Of a DNA stretch of 13,801 nucleotides, positions 1-6,819 are shown in pieces. The stretch covers positions 1-13,801 of the forward strand of contig CAZRAD010000065.1 in assembly GCA_964597945.1 (NCBI GenBank). Reading direction: 5' to 3'. The stretch comes from JAPEKQ01 sp964597945. GTDB taxonomy: Bacteria; Joyebacterota; Joyebacteria; Joyebacterales; Joyebacteraceae. The position numbers and the translations under genes are program-made. The notes under the pieces are model-generated. The model ran no database searches. It worked only from the letters and a program-made list of their open reading frames with translations, and was not told where the DNA came from. Within the stretch, counting starts at the first letter, position 1, and each line of letters starts with the position of its first letter.

Positions 1-2
1 CG

Positions 3-1346
3 CTGCTCGGCGTCGGATTCGTCATCGGTCCGAGGATTGCGGGCGTGATGCTCGCCGGCGGTGCGCTCGGCTGGCTCGTGCTGATACCGATGATCAAGCT
101 CTTCGGCGAGGGGATGCAGACGCCCATCTTCCCGGCCGAGGTTCCCATCTCGACCATGGGGCCGAGCGACGTCTGGGATAACTACATTCGCTACATTGGA
201 GCGGGCGCGGTGGCGTTCGGCGGCATCGTGACGCTCATCCGCGCCATCCCGACGATGACCAGCTCTTTCAGCGAGGCGTTCCGTGAGATGCTCGGCAAAC
301 GCAAGGCCGCGGCTGCGGCGGTCCCCGGTGGAGGGGCAGAGGGTTCGGGCGGCACCGGCGTGGGCGGCACCGGTGAGGCCGCGGGGGACGCAGGCTGCGC
401 GTGCCGGAAGCGGACGACGATCGACATTCCGCTCCCGTATGTCGCGGCCGGTGCGGTCGTGCTCGGTCTCATCACGTGGCTGGCGCCCGGCATCCCCGTC
501 AACGCGCTCGGTGCGCTTCTCATCGTGATCTTCAGTTTCTTCTTCGTCACCGTCGCGTCACGGATCGTCGGGCTTGTCGGAAGTTCGTCGATGCCCGCAT
601 CAGGGATGACGATCGCCACGCTCCTCGGGACGAGCGTCATCTTCCTCGCCATGGGCTGGACGGGTCCCGCGGGGATGATCGCGGCGATCACCGTCGGGGC
701 CGTCGTCTGCATAGCCATCTGTATCTCGTCGGATACGTCGCAGGACCTCAAGACGGGGTTTCTCATCGGGGCGACGCCGTGGCGCCAGCAGCTCGGAGAG
801 GTCATCGGCGTGCTCAGCTCGGCGATCTTCATCGGCTGGGTCGTGCTGTTCCTCCACGAGACGTACGGCATTGGATCTGAGGAACTCCCGGCGCCGCAGG
901 CCGTCCTCATGTCGATGGTGGTCAAGGGCGTGCTGACGATGTCGCTCCCGTGGACGCTCGTCCTCATCGGCGCGCTCATCGCCGGATGTGTGGAACTGCT
1001 TGGCGTTCCCTCACTGCCGTTCGCGGTCGGGCTCTATCTTCCGGTCAGGCTCTCGGTGCCGATCATGATCGGTGGTCTCGTGCGACGTTTCTCGGAACGC
1101 GCGCGCGACGAGCATGTGCGTCAGGAGCGGCGTGAGAACGGGGTGCTGATGAGCTCGGGGCTTATCGCGGGTGGGGCGATCGTCGGTCTTCTCGTCGCCT
1201 GGTTCGACAACATCGGTCTGACCGAGCGGATATCGATCGGGAGCGCGTGGGCCGGAGGTTCCAGTAGCCTCGTCGGTATCGTCCTGTTCGGACTTCTGAC
1301 GTGGTCGCTCGTGCGGGCCGCAAGGAGCAGCCGGATAGGCAGATAG
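3..1346 (+). CDS. OPT-family oligopeptide/metal-chelate transporter, C-terminal part (5' end outside window)
   Basis: Integral-membrane secondary transporter of the OPT/YSL superfamily, which imports oligopeptides or metal-chelate complexes. The reading frame is already open at base 3 and runs to TAG at 1344-1346, giving about 447 visible residues against roughly 600-700 for bacterial OPT proteins. The N-terminal third is therefore outside the window, and the GTG at 45 is internal. Family-typical text is the opening GPRIAGVMLAGGALGWLVL stretch, followed by many hydrophobic segments. Near the end, LPFAVGLYLPVRLSVPIMIGG matches the conserved C-terminal OPT signature. A cytoplasmic-looking linker encoded at about 296-420 is unusually Ala/Gly-rich and carries a C-x-C pair just before the next membrane block. 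Substrate cannot be assigned. The gene ends 127 bases before the next start and is probably a separate unit, because a promoter lies in the gap. Family assignment is strong; function is from family knowledge. Confidence 0.88.
   Translation: MLGVGFVIGPRIAGVMLAGGALGWLVLIPMIKLFGEGMQTPIFPAEVPISTMGPSDVWDNYIRYIGAGAVAFGGIVTLIRAIPTMTSSFSEAFREMLGKRKAAAAAVPGGGAEGSGGTGVGGTGEAAGDAGCACRKRTTIDIPLPYVAAGAVVLGLITWLAPGIPVNALGALLIVIFSFFFVTVASRIVGLVGSSSMPASGMTIATLLGTSVIFLAMGWTGPAGMIAAITVGAVVCIAICISSDTSQDLKTGFLIGATPWRQQLGEVIGVLSSAIFIGWVVLFLHETYGIGSEELPAPQAVLMSMVVKGVLTMSLPWTLVLIGALIAGCVELLGVPSLPFAVGLYLPVRLSVPIMIGGLVRRFSERARDEHVRQERRENGVLMSSGLIAGGAIVGLLVAWFDNIGLTERISIGSAWAGGSSSLVGIVLFGLLTWSLVRAARSSRIGR
347..373 (+). 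repeat. Short tandem repeat in the OPT linker
   Basis: A 12-base unit GGGCGGCACCGG occurs at 347-358 and again at 362-373, a 15-base period that keeps the reading frame. It encodes two copies of a Gly-Gly-Thr-Gly motif in the flexible linker between membrane segments. The repeat is small and probably arose by slippage. I see no regulatory meaning. Confidence 0.6.
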
Positions 1347-1382
1347 CTCCGGGACGCGAGCTTCTCGGAATGCCCAAACTAT

Positions 1383-1423
1383 CTAGGAGGAAAAGGCTTG
1401 ACGGTGGGCGGACGTCCTCCTAG
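1383..1423. promoter_or_regulatory. Perfect 9-bp inverted repeat (operator or hairpin) around the promoter
   Basis: CTAGGAGGA at 1383-1391 is the exact reverse complement of TCCTCCTAG at 1415-1423, with 23 bases between. The arm centres are about 32 bp apart, close to three helical turns. The left arm lies just upstream of the -35 element and the right arm runs into the -10 element, so a dimeric repressor bound here would cover the promoter. Alternatively, in a transcript reading through from the OPT gene, the arms could pair and hide the AGGAGG in the left arm. The repeat is directly visible; the operator role and the binding protein are inference. The PhaR_N protein encoded just downstream is the obvious candidate for autoregulation. 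Confidence 0.5.
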
Positions 1424-1426
1424 CAT
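1398..1426 (+). promoter_or_regulatory. Sigma70-type promoter upstream of the PhaR_N-type gene
   Basis: TTGACG at 1398-1403 matches the -35 consensus in five of six positions. Exactly 17 bases later, TAGCAT at 1421-1426 matches the -10 consensus in four of six, in a locally AT-richer patch. Transcription would begin near 1433, about 40 bases before the ATG at 1474. It is the best promoter I found in the window, and it sits where a promoter for the lipid gene block would be expected. Confidence 0.6.
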
Positions 1427-1473
1427 AATGGTGCGTCGCACAAACCTCTGAAGACTATAGATGATTGGTGCTC

Positions 1474-1785
1474 ATGGCGAGGCTTATCCATAAGTATTCC
1501 AATAGGCGTCTCTACGACACGCATCGTGGACGCGCGATCACGCTGCTGGAACTCGCCGACATCGCGCTGCGGGGAGAGAGCGTGCGTGTTGAGCATCGGT
1601 CGACGCGCGAGGACATCACGACCGTGACGCTGCTTCATGCACTGGTCGAGCGCCTCAAGCACCATCCAGACGACGCGGTTGCGGGTCGCGTCGCCGACAG
1701 GTTGTTCTCTGTGCTGACGGAGACGCACGATATCGTCTCGCGTGATGCGGACGAGCTGGAGGAAGCGGGGGTGGGTATCGTATGA
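1474..1785 (+). CDS. PhaR_N-type (PHA synthesis regulator DNA-binding domain) small protein
   Basis: Likely a small DNA-binding regulator. The N-terminus has the family text LIHKYSNRRLYDT, followed by an ITLLELADI helix, diagnostic of the domain found at the start of PhaR, the repressor of polyhydroxyalkanoate granule genes. The protein is about 103 residues, so it consists of little more than this domain. The C-terminal PHB-accumulation region of classical PhaR (about 180 residues) is absent, and no PHA synthase, phasin or ketothiolase is nearby. The start is uncertain: ATG at 1474 puts the domain at residue 4, while in-frame TTG 1465 and GTG 1468 add only three or two residues, and none has a strong Shine-Dalgarno site. 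The stop overlaps the next start as ATGA (1782-1785), implying translational coupling with the transporter-acyltransferase. Domain identity is secure; the target genes are inferred. Confidence 0.8.
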   Translation: MARLIHKYSNRRLYDTHRGRAITLLELADIALRGESVRVEHRSTREDITTVTLLHALVERLKHHPDDAVAGRVADRLFSVLTETHDIVSRDADELEEAGVGIV

Positions 1786-4064
1786 CCGCACGGACGAACA
1801 ATCGAGACGGGATGGCGGCCGGCCGGGCGAAGGGCTTCTTCGGCCTCTTCCGTTCGCGCGGGTTCTCGCTGCTCTGGGCCGGCTCGCTCCTGTCCCAGGC
1901 CGGTGACCATCTCAATCTGATGGCGCTGACCGCTCTGATCTTCGCGGTGAGCGCCGGTACGAGGACGAGCGGCCTCGAGTTCTCCAAGATCCTCCTGCTC
2001 GCCAGTGCCCCCGTGCTGTTCTTCGGTCCCATCTCCGGGGTCTACGCCGACCGCGTCAGCCGGAAGACCATGATGATAGCGTCCGACCTCATCCGAGCTG
2101 CACTGGTCGCACTCGTGCCGTTCGTATCGGGTTCGATGGCCGCCGTCTACGTCATCATATTCCTCGTCTACACGGTCAATCGGTTCTATCTCTCAGCGAA
2201 GTCGGCCGCCCTTCCTCAGATCGTTCCCGTCGAGAAGCTCATGGAGGCGAACGCGCTGCTGAATGTCTCGATGGTCGCGGCGCTCATCGTCGGGCCGTGG
2301 GGCGGCGGGATTCTCGTGGAGAAGTACGGCTACACACTCGGGTTCCTCGCCGACGCAGCGACCTACGTTGTCTCAGCCTCGGTCGTGGCGTTCATCGCTC
2401 TTCGCAGCATCTCCGAGATCGCCGCGGAGCGCGCCGCGGAGATAGCCGAGCGGCGTAAGGCCCTGGGCGAGACCGCAAAGCACGCGTTCTCCGCGCATAG
2501 CCGGGCCGAATTCGCCGAGGAGGCGGCCAAGCTCGGACACGAGATCGCCGTCCCGATCGAGGAGGAGGCCGAGGTCATCGGGTCAGCCTACCATCGGCTG
2601 GTCGGTGATCTGAAGCAGGGGCTCTCGCAGATGCGGCGGAGTCCCCTGGTCGTCTACTCCACCATCTCCTCCGCGAGCGCGATGATGCTCTCCGGCTTCG
2701 TGCTGATCGCGCTTCCGGTGCTCGTCAGGAATGAGTTCCAGATGGGGACCGCCGGACTCGGTCAGCTCTTCTCACTGGCCGGGATCGGAATGCTCGTCGG
2801 TTCGCTCGTCGTCGGCCGGTTCTTCGCGCGCGCGCAGCGACGCGCGATCATCGCGGTGAGCATGGCGCTCGCGGGACTGACTATCGTCATCATGACGGCC
2901 GCGAACAGCCTGACGGGACTGAGCGTCGGGATCTTCCTCGCGGGGCTGTTCCTCGCGCCCACCAACGTGACCTGCGACACCATTCTCCAGGAGATGATGA
3001 CGGATACCAGTATCGGCAAGGCCTTCGGCTTCCGCGACATGGTCTCGAAGGCGGCGTTCGGACTCGCGGGAATTCTCTCCGGTGTCATCGTCGACATCAT
3101 CGGCGCGAGGCAGCTCATGGTGGTCGTCGGCATCGGCGGGATCGGCTACGCCGCCATCTCGCCGTTCCTGTATGCGGACACGTCGAAGCTCAATCTGCTC
3201 AACGCGTACCCGGTGATGAAGTTCGCCACGAACGTGGCGTCGCGCATCCCGCGCGGCATGAGCTATCGTCTCGCCGGCGCGCTCTCCGGCATCGCGGCGT
3301 TCCTGCTCCGCACGAAGAGGAACACCGCCCGGTCGAACGCCTCGCGCGTTATCGGACACCCGGAGGACAGCCCGGAGGTCAAGGCGCTGGCCCGGTCGAT
3401 GTTCAGAAGCTACGGGCACTACTATGTCGACTTCTTCGGTCTGACCGGAGGCGGACTCTGGCGCAGGGTCGGGGAGATGGTCCGCCTTGAGGGGATAGAC
3501 CACCTCAAGCACGCGCTCGACCGGGGCAAGGGCGCGATATTCGTCAGCGCGCATGTCGGGAGCTGGGACATGGGCGCGGCGGCGCTCGCGCAGGAGCACG
3601 GCCTCCCGAACATGTCCGCGATCGTCGAGCCCGTGACTGATGGCTCGTCCGACGAGGCCGTCACACTGATGCGCGAGGTCCGCGGCATCAGCGTGATACC
3701 GCTCGGCAAACCGATGCGGATCTGGCGGGCGCTGAAGCGCAATGAGATCGTCTTCCTCGTCGGTGAGAGCCTTCTGGGCGCCAGCGGCGTGGACGTCGAG
3801 TTCTTCGGTGAGCGAGCCGTGCTTCCGAAGGGCGCCGCGTGGCTCGCGCTCAAGAGCGGAGCCGCGATCGTCCCGGGGTTCTGCATCAGGCAGCCGGACG
3901 GCAGCTATGTCGGTCACATCGAGCGGCCGATCTTCCCTGAGAGCACGGGCGATTTTGAGAATGAGGTCCGCACCTACACTCAGCGGATCGCGCATGTCTT
4001 CGAGGACTACATCGGGAAGTACCCGGAGCAGTGGTGTATGCTCCAGCCGGTCTGGGGACGGTAG
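1782..4064 (+). CDS. MFS transporter fused to PatA/LpxL-type lipid acyltransferase
   Basis: A 760-residue two-domain membrane protein. Residues about 20-475 form a Major Facilitator with roughly twelve hydrophobic segments and the loop 2-3 signature GVYADRVSRK (residues 86-95). The two halves are joined by a long charged helical loop (about 208-285). Residues about 480-760 form a lysophospholipid-acyltransferase-type domain with the catalytic H-x4-D motif HVGSWD (H591, D596). A substrate-binding block around VDVEFFGERAVLPKGAAWLAL and a C-terminal YPEQWCMLQPVW follow. The domain resembles the PatA/LpxL (HtrB) branch more than PlsC. It should transfer an acyl chain from acyl-CoA or acyl-ACP to a glycolipid or lipid, while the MFS half may move a lipid across the inner membrane, as LplT does for Aas. 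The start overlaps the upstream stop (ATGA), and a PimA-like glycosyltransferase follows 62 bases later. Domains are clear; the substrate is inferred. Confidence 0.85.
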   Translation: MTARTNNRDGMAAGRAKGFFGLFRSRGFSLLWAGSLLSQAGDHLNLMALTALIFAVSAGTRTSGLEFSKILLLASAPVLFFGPISGVYADRVSRKTMMIASDLIRAALVALVPFVSGSMAAVYVIIFLVYTVNRFYLSAKSAALPQIVPVEKLMEANALLNVSMVAALIVGPWGGGILVEKYGYTLGFLADAATYVVSASVVAFIALRSISEIAAERAAEIAERRKALGETAKHAFSAHSRAEFAEEAAKLGHEIAVPIEEEAEVIGSAYHRLVGDLKQGLSQMRRSPLVVYSTISSASAMMLSGFVLIALPVLVRNEFQMGTAGLGQLFSLAGIGMLVGSLVVGRFFARAQRRAIIAVSMALAGLTIVIMTAANSLTGLSVGIFLAGLFLAPTNVTCDTILQEMMTDTSIGKAFGFRDMVSKAAFGLAGILSGVIVDIIGARQLMVVVGIGGIGYAAISPFLYADTSKLNLLNAYPVMKFATNVASRIPRGMSYRLAGALSGIAAFLLRTKRNTARSNASRVIGHPEDSPEVKALARSMFRSYGHYYVDFFGLTGGGLWRRVGEMVRLEGIDHLKHALDRGKGAIFVSAHVGSWDMGAAALAQEHGLPNMSAIVEPVTDGSSDEAVTLMREVRGISVIPLGKPMRIWRALKRNEIVFLVGESLLGASGVDVEFFGERAVLPKGAAWLALKSGAAIVPGFCIRQPDGSYVGHIERPIFPESTGDFENEVRTYTQRIAHVFEDYIGKYPEQWCMLQPVWGR

Positions 4065-4114
4065 GGACTCCGGTGCTCTGCACGCGGCCGGGGACACCGA
4101 CACCAGGACTGAGC

Positions 4115-4122
4115 GGGAAGGA
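4115..4122 (+). promoter_or_regulatory. Shine-Dalgarno fixing the glycosyltransferase start
   Basis: GGGAAGGA ends four bases before ATG 4127. This favours that start over the upstream in-frame GTG at 4031, which lies inside the previous gene and would add 32 Pro/Gly-rich residues unlike any GT4 N-terminus. Confidence 0.6.
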
Positions 4123-4126
4123 TGAG

Positions 4127-5314
4127 ATGAAGATCGGTATCGTGACACCGGCCTTCTATCCGTATCCGGGTGGTGTGACCGAACACGTCTACCACACGTA
4201 TCTGGAGCTCGAGCGTCTCGGGCACGACGTGAAGGTCATCACCACGTCGTTCGGCCCGGGAAGCTCGCCGTGTGAGCACGATGTGATTCGTATCGGTCGG
4301 GCGTTCTCCGTGCCGGCGAACGGGTCGATTTGTCCCGTGGCCATCGATCTGAGGATGTCCAACCAGTTCCGAACCGTCTTCCGCGAAGAGAACTTCGACG
4401 TGGTGCATCTGCACGAGCCGCTGATGCCTGCGCTCTGTCTTGCCGCGCTCTCACAGATCGATATGCCGGCCGTTGGGACCTTCCACGCGAGCAACGACCG
4501 GTCGCTCGGATACAGGCTCTTCCGCCCGCTGCTCGATCGGTACATCCAGAAGCTCACGCGGCGCATCGCCGTTTCGAGCGCCGCCAGGGACACCGCCTGC
4601 AGGCACTTCGACGGTCGGTATGAGATCGTTCCAAACGGCGTCAATGTCGAACGGTTCTCGTCGGCCGAGCCGATCGAGGAGCTGCGGGACGGTTCGTTCA
4701 ATCTGCTGTTCGTCGGACGGATGGAACCTCGGAAGGGAGCGAAGCACCTTCTTCGCGCGATGCCCCGCATCTGTGAGGCGATACCGGGCTGCCGTCTGGT
4801 CGTCGTCGGTGGGGGACCGCTCGCGGCGCACTACGGGAACTACGTTCCGGAGAGCTGCCGGGGCCGCATCGTGTTCACAGGGCACGTCTCGAACGAGCTG
4901 CTCGCGCGCCACTACGCCACGGCCGACGTCTTCTGCTCTCCCGCGACGGGCGGCGAGAGCTTCGGCATCGTTCTTCTCGAGGCCATGGCGTCGAACTCCG
5001 CGATCGTCGCGTCGAACATCACCGGATACAGGGACGTGATCGAAGAGGGGCGGACGGGCATTCTCGTCCCGCCCTCGTCCCCGGATGCCATCGCGAGTGC
5101 GATCATCCGCCTCGCCCGCGAACCTGAACTGAAAGCACGCATGGTCCGTGCCGCGCGCGCCGAGGTCGAGCGCTACGCGTGGGACCGCGTCACGAGGGAT
5201 ATTCTGCGAGTGTATAAGGCCGCCATCGGTGGAACGTCGGGAGATCATCCCGCCGACGCCGGCCGTGTGAATCGAAAGGAGAAGATCGGGGAGAAGGAGA
5301 CGGTCGCGAACTGA
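4127..5314 (+). CDS. GT4-family glycosyltransferase, PimA/PimB-like
   Basis: A 395-residue GT-B fold retaining glycosyltransferase (family GT4) that transfers a sugar from a nucleotide donor at the inner face of the membrane. The N-terminal acceptor domain opens with MKIGIVTPAFYPYPGGVTEHV, whose glycine loop and EHV are typical of PimA-type phosphatidylinositol mannosyltransferases. The C-terminal donor domain has GRMEPRKG (R198 and K203, the usual phosphate-binding Arg/Lys pair) and the E-x7-E motif ESFGIVLLE (E277, E285). Length fits the family. ATG 4127 is chosen because the conserved strand begins immediately there and a Shine-Dalgarno site sits upstream. The gene follows the acyltransferase fusion on the same strand, the same partner order as patA-pimA in mycobacteria. 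Mannosyl transfer to an inositol lipid is therefore a reasonable hypothesis, but sugar and acceptor cannot be read from sequence. The Lys/Glu-rich C-terminal tail (about 380-395) looks dispensable. Confidence 0.87.
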   Translation: MKIGIVTPAFYPYPGGVTEHVYHTYLELERLGHDVKVITTSFGPGSSPCEHDVIRIGRAFSVPANGSICPVAIDLRMSNQFRTVFREENFDVVHLHEPLMPALCLAALSQIDMPAVGTFHASNDRSLGYRLFRPLLDRYIQKLTRRIAVSSAARDTACRHFDGRYEIVPNGVNVERFSSAEPIEELRDGSFNLLFVGRMEPRKGAKHLLRAMPRICEAIPGCRLVVVGGGPLAAHYGNYVPESCRGRIVFTGHVSNELLARHYATADVFCSPATGGESFGIVLLEAMASNSAIVASNITGYRDVIEEGRTGILVPPSSPDAIASAIIRLAREPELKARMVRAARAEVERYAWDRVTRDILRVYKAAIGGTSGDHPADAGRVNRKEKIGEKETVAN

Positions 5315-5413
5315 CCGCCCGCGCCCCCGACCGGAACGGGAGAACCGATCGTTCGAGGCTGCCCGCGATGCGAACTCCCGGCGTGCGGGCCGGTCTGGAG
5401 ATCGGTGCCAGAT

Positions 5414-5418
5414 GGAGG
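5414..5418 (+). promoter_or_regulatory. Shine-Dalgarno fixing the radical SAM start
   Basis: GGAGG nine bases upstream of ATG 5428 makes that ATG the preferred start. The other in-frame ATG, at 5368, lacks such a site and would add a 20-residue Arg/Gly-rich extension. Confidence 0.6.
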
Positions 5419-5427
5419 CAGGGGCTC

Positions 5428-6810
5428 ATGACTACGGGCTTCAAGCAGTTCACGAAAGCGCAGGCGGCCAGGACGATCCTGGGACTGGTGCCGCACGTGT
5501 CCGTTGAGAACCTGATTCGCGCGTCGCACTTCGCGGAGAAGCTGACACGTGTGGAGCGCGACAGAGAGGCGATTCGCGCGCTCAGGGAGTTGTTCGAGAG
5601 ACGCCATCCGGCGACGATGATGGCGAAGGAGGTCATCGAGCGTCTCTCCCCGAACGTGCAGCGCAAGATCATCAGCAACCTCTTCGTGAACGCCTTCCTC
5701 ATCGGCACGGACAAGCGAGAGATCGAGATGCCGAAGGAAGAGGGCTTCAAACCGCCGATGCTGCTCGTCATCAGCCCCACCATGCGCTGCAACCTGCTCT
5801 GCCCCGGCTGCTATGCGGGTGAGTACCAGCAGCATGAGGGTCTCTCCACCGAGCTCGTCGACCGGATCATCCGCGAGGCGAAGGCGATGGGGACCTATTT
5901 CATCACGATGAGCGGTGGCGAGGTGTTCATGCGCCCCGACATGTTCGACATCTGGGAGGAGCACAGCGACGTCTTCTTCCAGCTCTACACGAACGGGACG
6001 CTCATCGACAAGGAGGTTGCCGCGCGGCTTGAGCGGTGCGGGAACGTCGCCCCGATGATCAGCCTGGAGGGGATGAAGCAGGAGACCGATGCTCGACGCG
6101 GGGCGGGTACGTTCGATCGCGTGATGGAGGCGATGGACAACCTCCGTGAGACCGGCGTGATGTTCGGCGCGTCTTTCACCGAGACGCGGCACAACATGGA
6201 GCTCATCGCGAGCGACGAGATGATGGACCTGCTCGTCGGGAAAGGCGCTCTTGTCGCCTGGTACTTCCAGTACATTCCCATCGGTCGCGAGCCTCACACG
6301 GAGCTGATGCCGACGCCGCAACAGCGGGACTGGCTCCGCAGGAGAGTCCTCGAGATCCGCGAGACGAAGGCGATCTTCGTCGGGGATTTCTGGAACGACG
6401 GCTACTACGTCGAAGGGTGCATCGCCGGAGGTCGGGAGTACATTCACATCAATGCGAACGGCGATGTTGAACCGTGCGTCTTCTGCCACTTCGCGGTCGA
6501 CAATATCAGAGGGAAGACTCTGAAGGATGTTCTGAACTCGGACTTCATGAAGGGTATCAGGTCGCACCAGCCGTACCGCGAGAACTACCTGACGCCGTGC
6601 ATGCTCATCGATGAGCCGGACGTGCTCAGAGAGGTCGTCGCGAAGTACCACGCGCACCCGACGCACGAGGGCGCTGAGACGCTTGTCACCGACCTCAAAG
6701 CCGAGATCGACAGATACGCTCGCGAATATCGAGCCATTGCCGACGACGTATGGGAGAGGGAGTACAAGGAGAAGAACGCGCGACGTGTTGAGTCAGCGCG
6801 ATACAGCTAG
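5428..6810 (+). CDS. Radical SAM protein with SPASM/twitch-like C-terminal cysteines, unknown substrate
   Basis: A 460-residue radical S-adenosylmethionine enzyme. Residues 1-105 are a helical, charged N-terminal extension. The radical SAM core begins at about 110 with the 4Fe-4S-binding C-x3-C-x2-C motif CNLLCPGC (C121, C125, C128), followed by the SAM-binding TMSGGEVF. The C-terminal part has further cysteines at C331, C350, C353 and C391, the last three in PCVFC and TPCM. This arrangement suggests one auxiliary iron-sulfur cluster of the SPASM/twitch sort, and NANGDVEPC is typical SPASM-region text. No peptide substrate gene lies alongside, and the N-terminal extension does not look like a RiPP recognition element, so peptide maturation is not supported. 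The gene lies 113 bases after the glycosyltransferase, so lipid or glycolipid modification is a context-based possibility. I recognise the fold and a widespread uncharacterised family, but no specific enzyme. Confidence 0.85.
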   Translation: MTTGFKQFTKAQAARTILGLVPHVSVENLIRASHFAEKLTRVERDREAIRALRELFERRHPATMMAKEVIERLSPNVQRKIISNLFVNAFLIGTDKREIEMPKEEGFKPPMLLVISPTMRCNLLCPGCYAGEYQQHEGLSTELVDRIIREAKAMGTYFITMSGGEVFMRPDMFDIWEEHSDVFFQLYTNGTLIDKEVAARLERCGNVAPMISLEGMKQETDARRGAGTFDRVMEAMDNLRETGVMFGASFTETRHNMELIASDEMMDLLVGKGALVAWYFQYIPIGREPHTELMPTPQQRDWLRRRVLEIRETKAIFVGDFWNDGYYVEGCIAGGREYIHINANGDVEPCVFCHFAVDNIRGKTLKDVLNSDFMKGIRSHQPYRENYLTPCMLIDEPDVLREVVAKYHAHPTHEGAETLVTDLKAEIDRYAREYRAIADDVWEREYKEKNARRVESARYS

Positions 6811-6819
6811 TCGTTCGTA

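Noticed and set aside
1347..1382. Terminator after the OPT gene
   Set aside because: Only 4-5 base-pair stems with mismatches can be drawn and there is no T-tract.
2772..4148. A 458-codon minus-strand frame opposite the acyltransferase fusion
   Set aside because: It has the same antisense composition and no motifs; the plus-strand frame has conserved catalytic residues.
5315..5427. Promoter or small gene in the gap before the radical SAM gene
   Set aside because: I find no -35/-10 pair and no credible short frame beyond the in-frame extension from 5368, which lacks a Shine-Dalgarno site.
5245..6666. A 473-codon minus-strand frame opposite the radical SAM gene
   Set aside because: It is rich in Arg, His, Asp and Val with no recognisable domain, and the plus strand encodes a clear enzyme with all cluster cysteines.
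5428..6810. RiPP (modified peptide) cluster built on the radical SAM protein
   Set aside because: No precursor peptide, recognition-element protein, peptidase or dedicated exporter adjoins it. The ABC genes are on the other strand beyond two unrelated genes.
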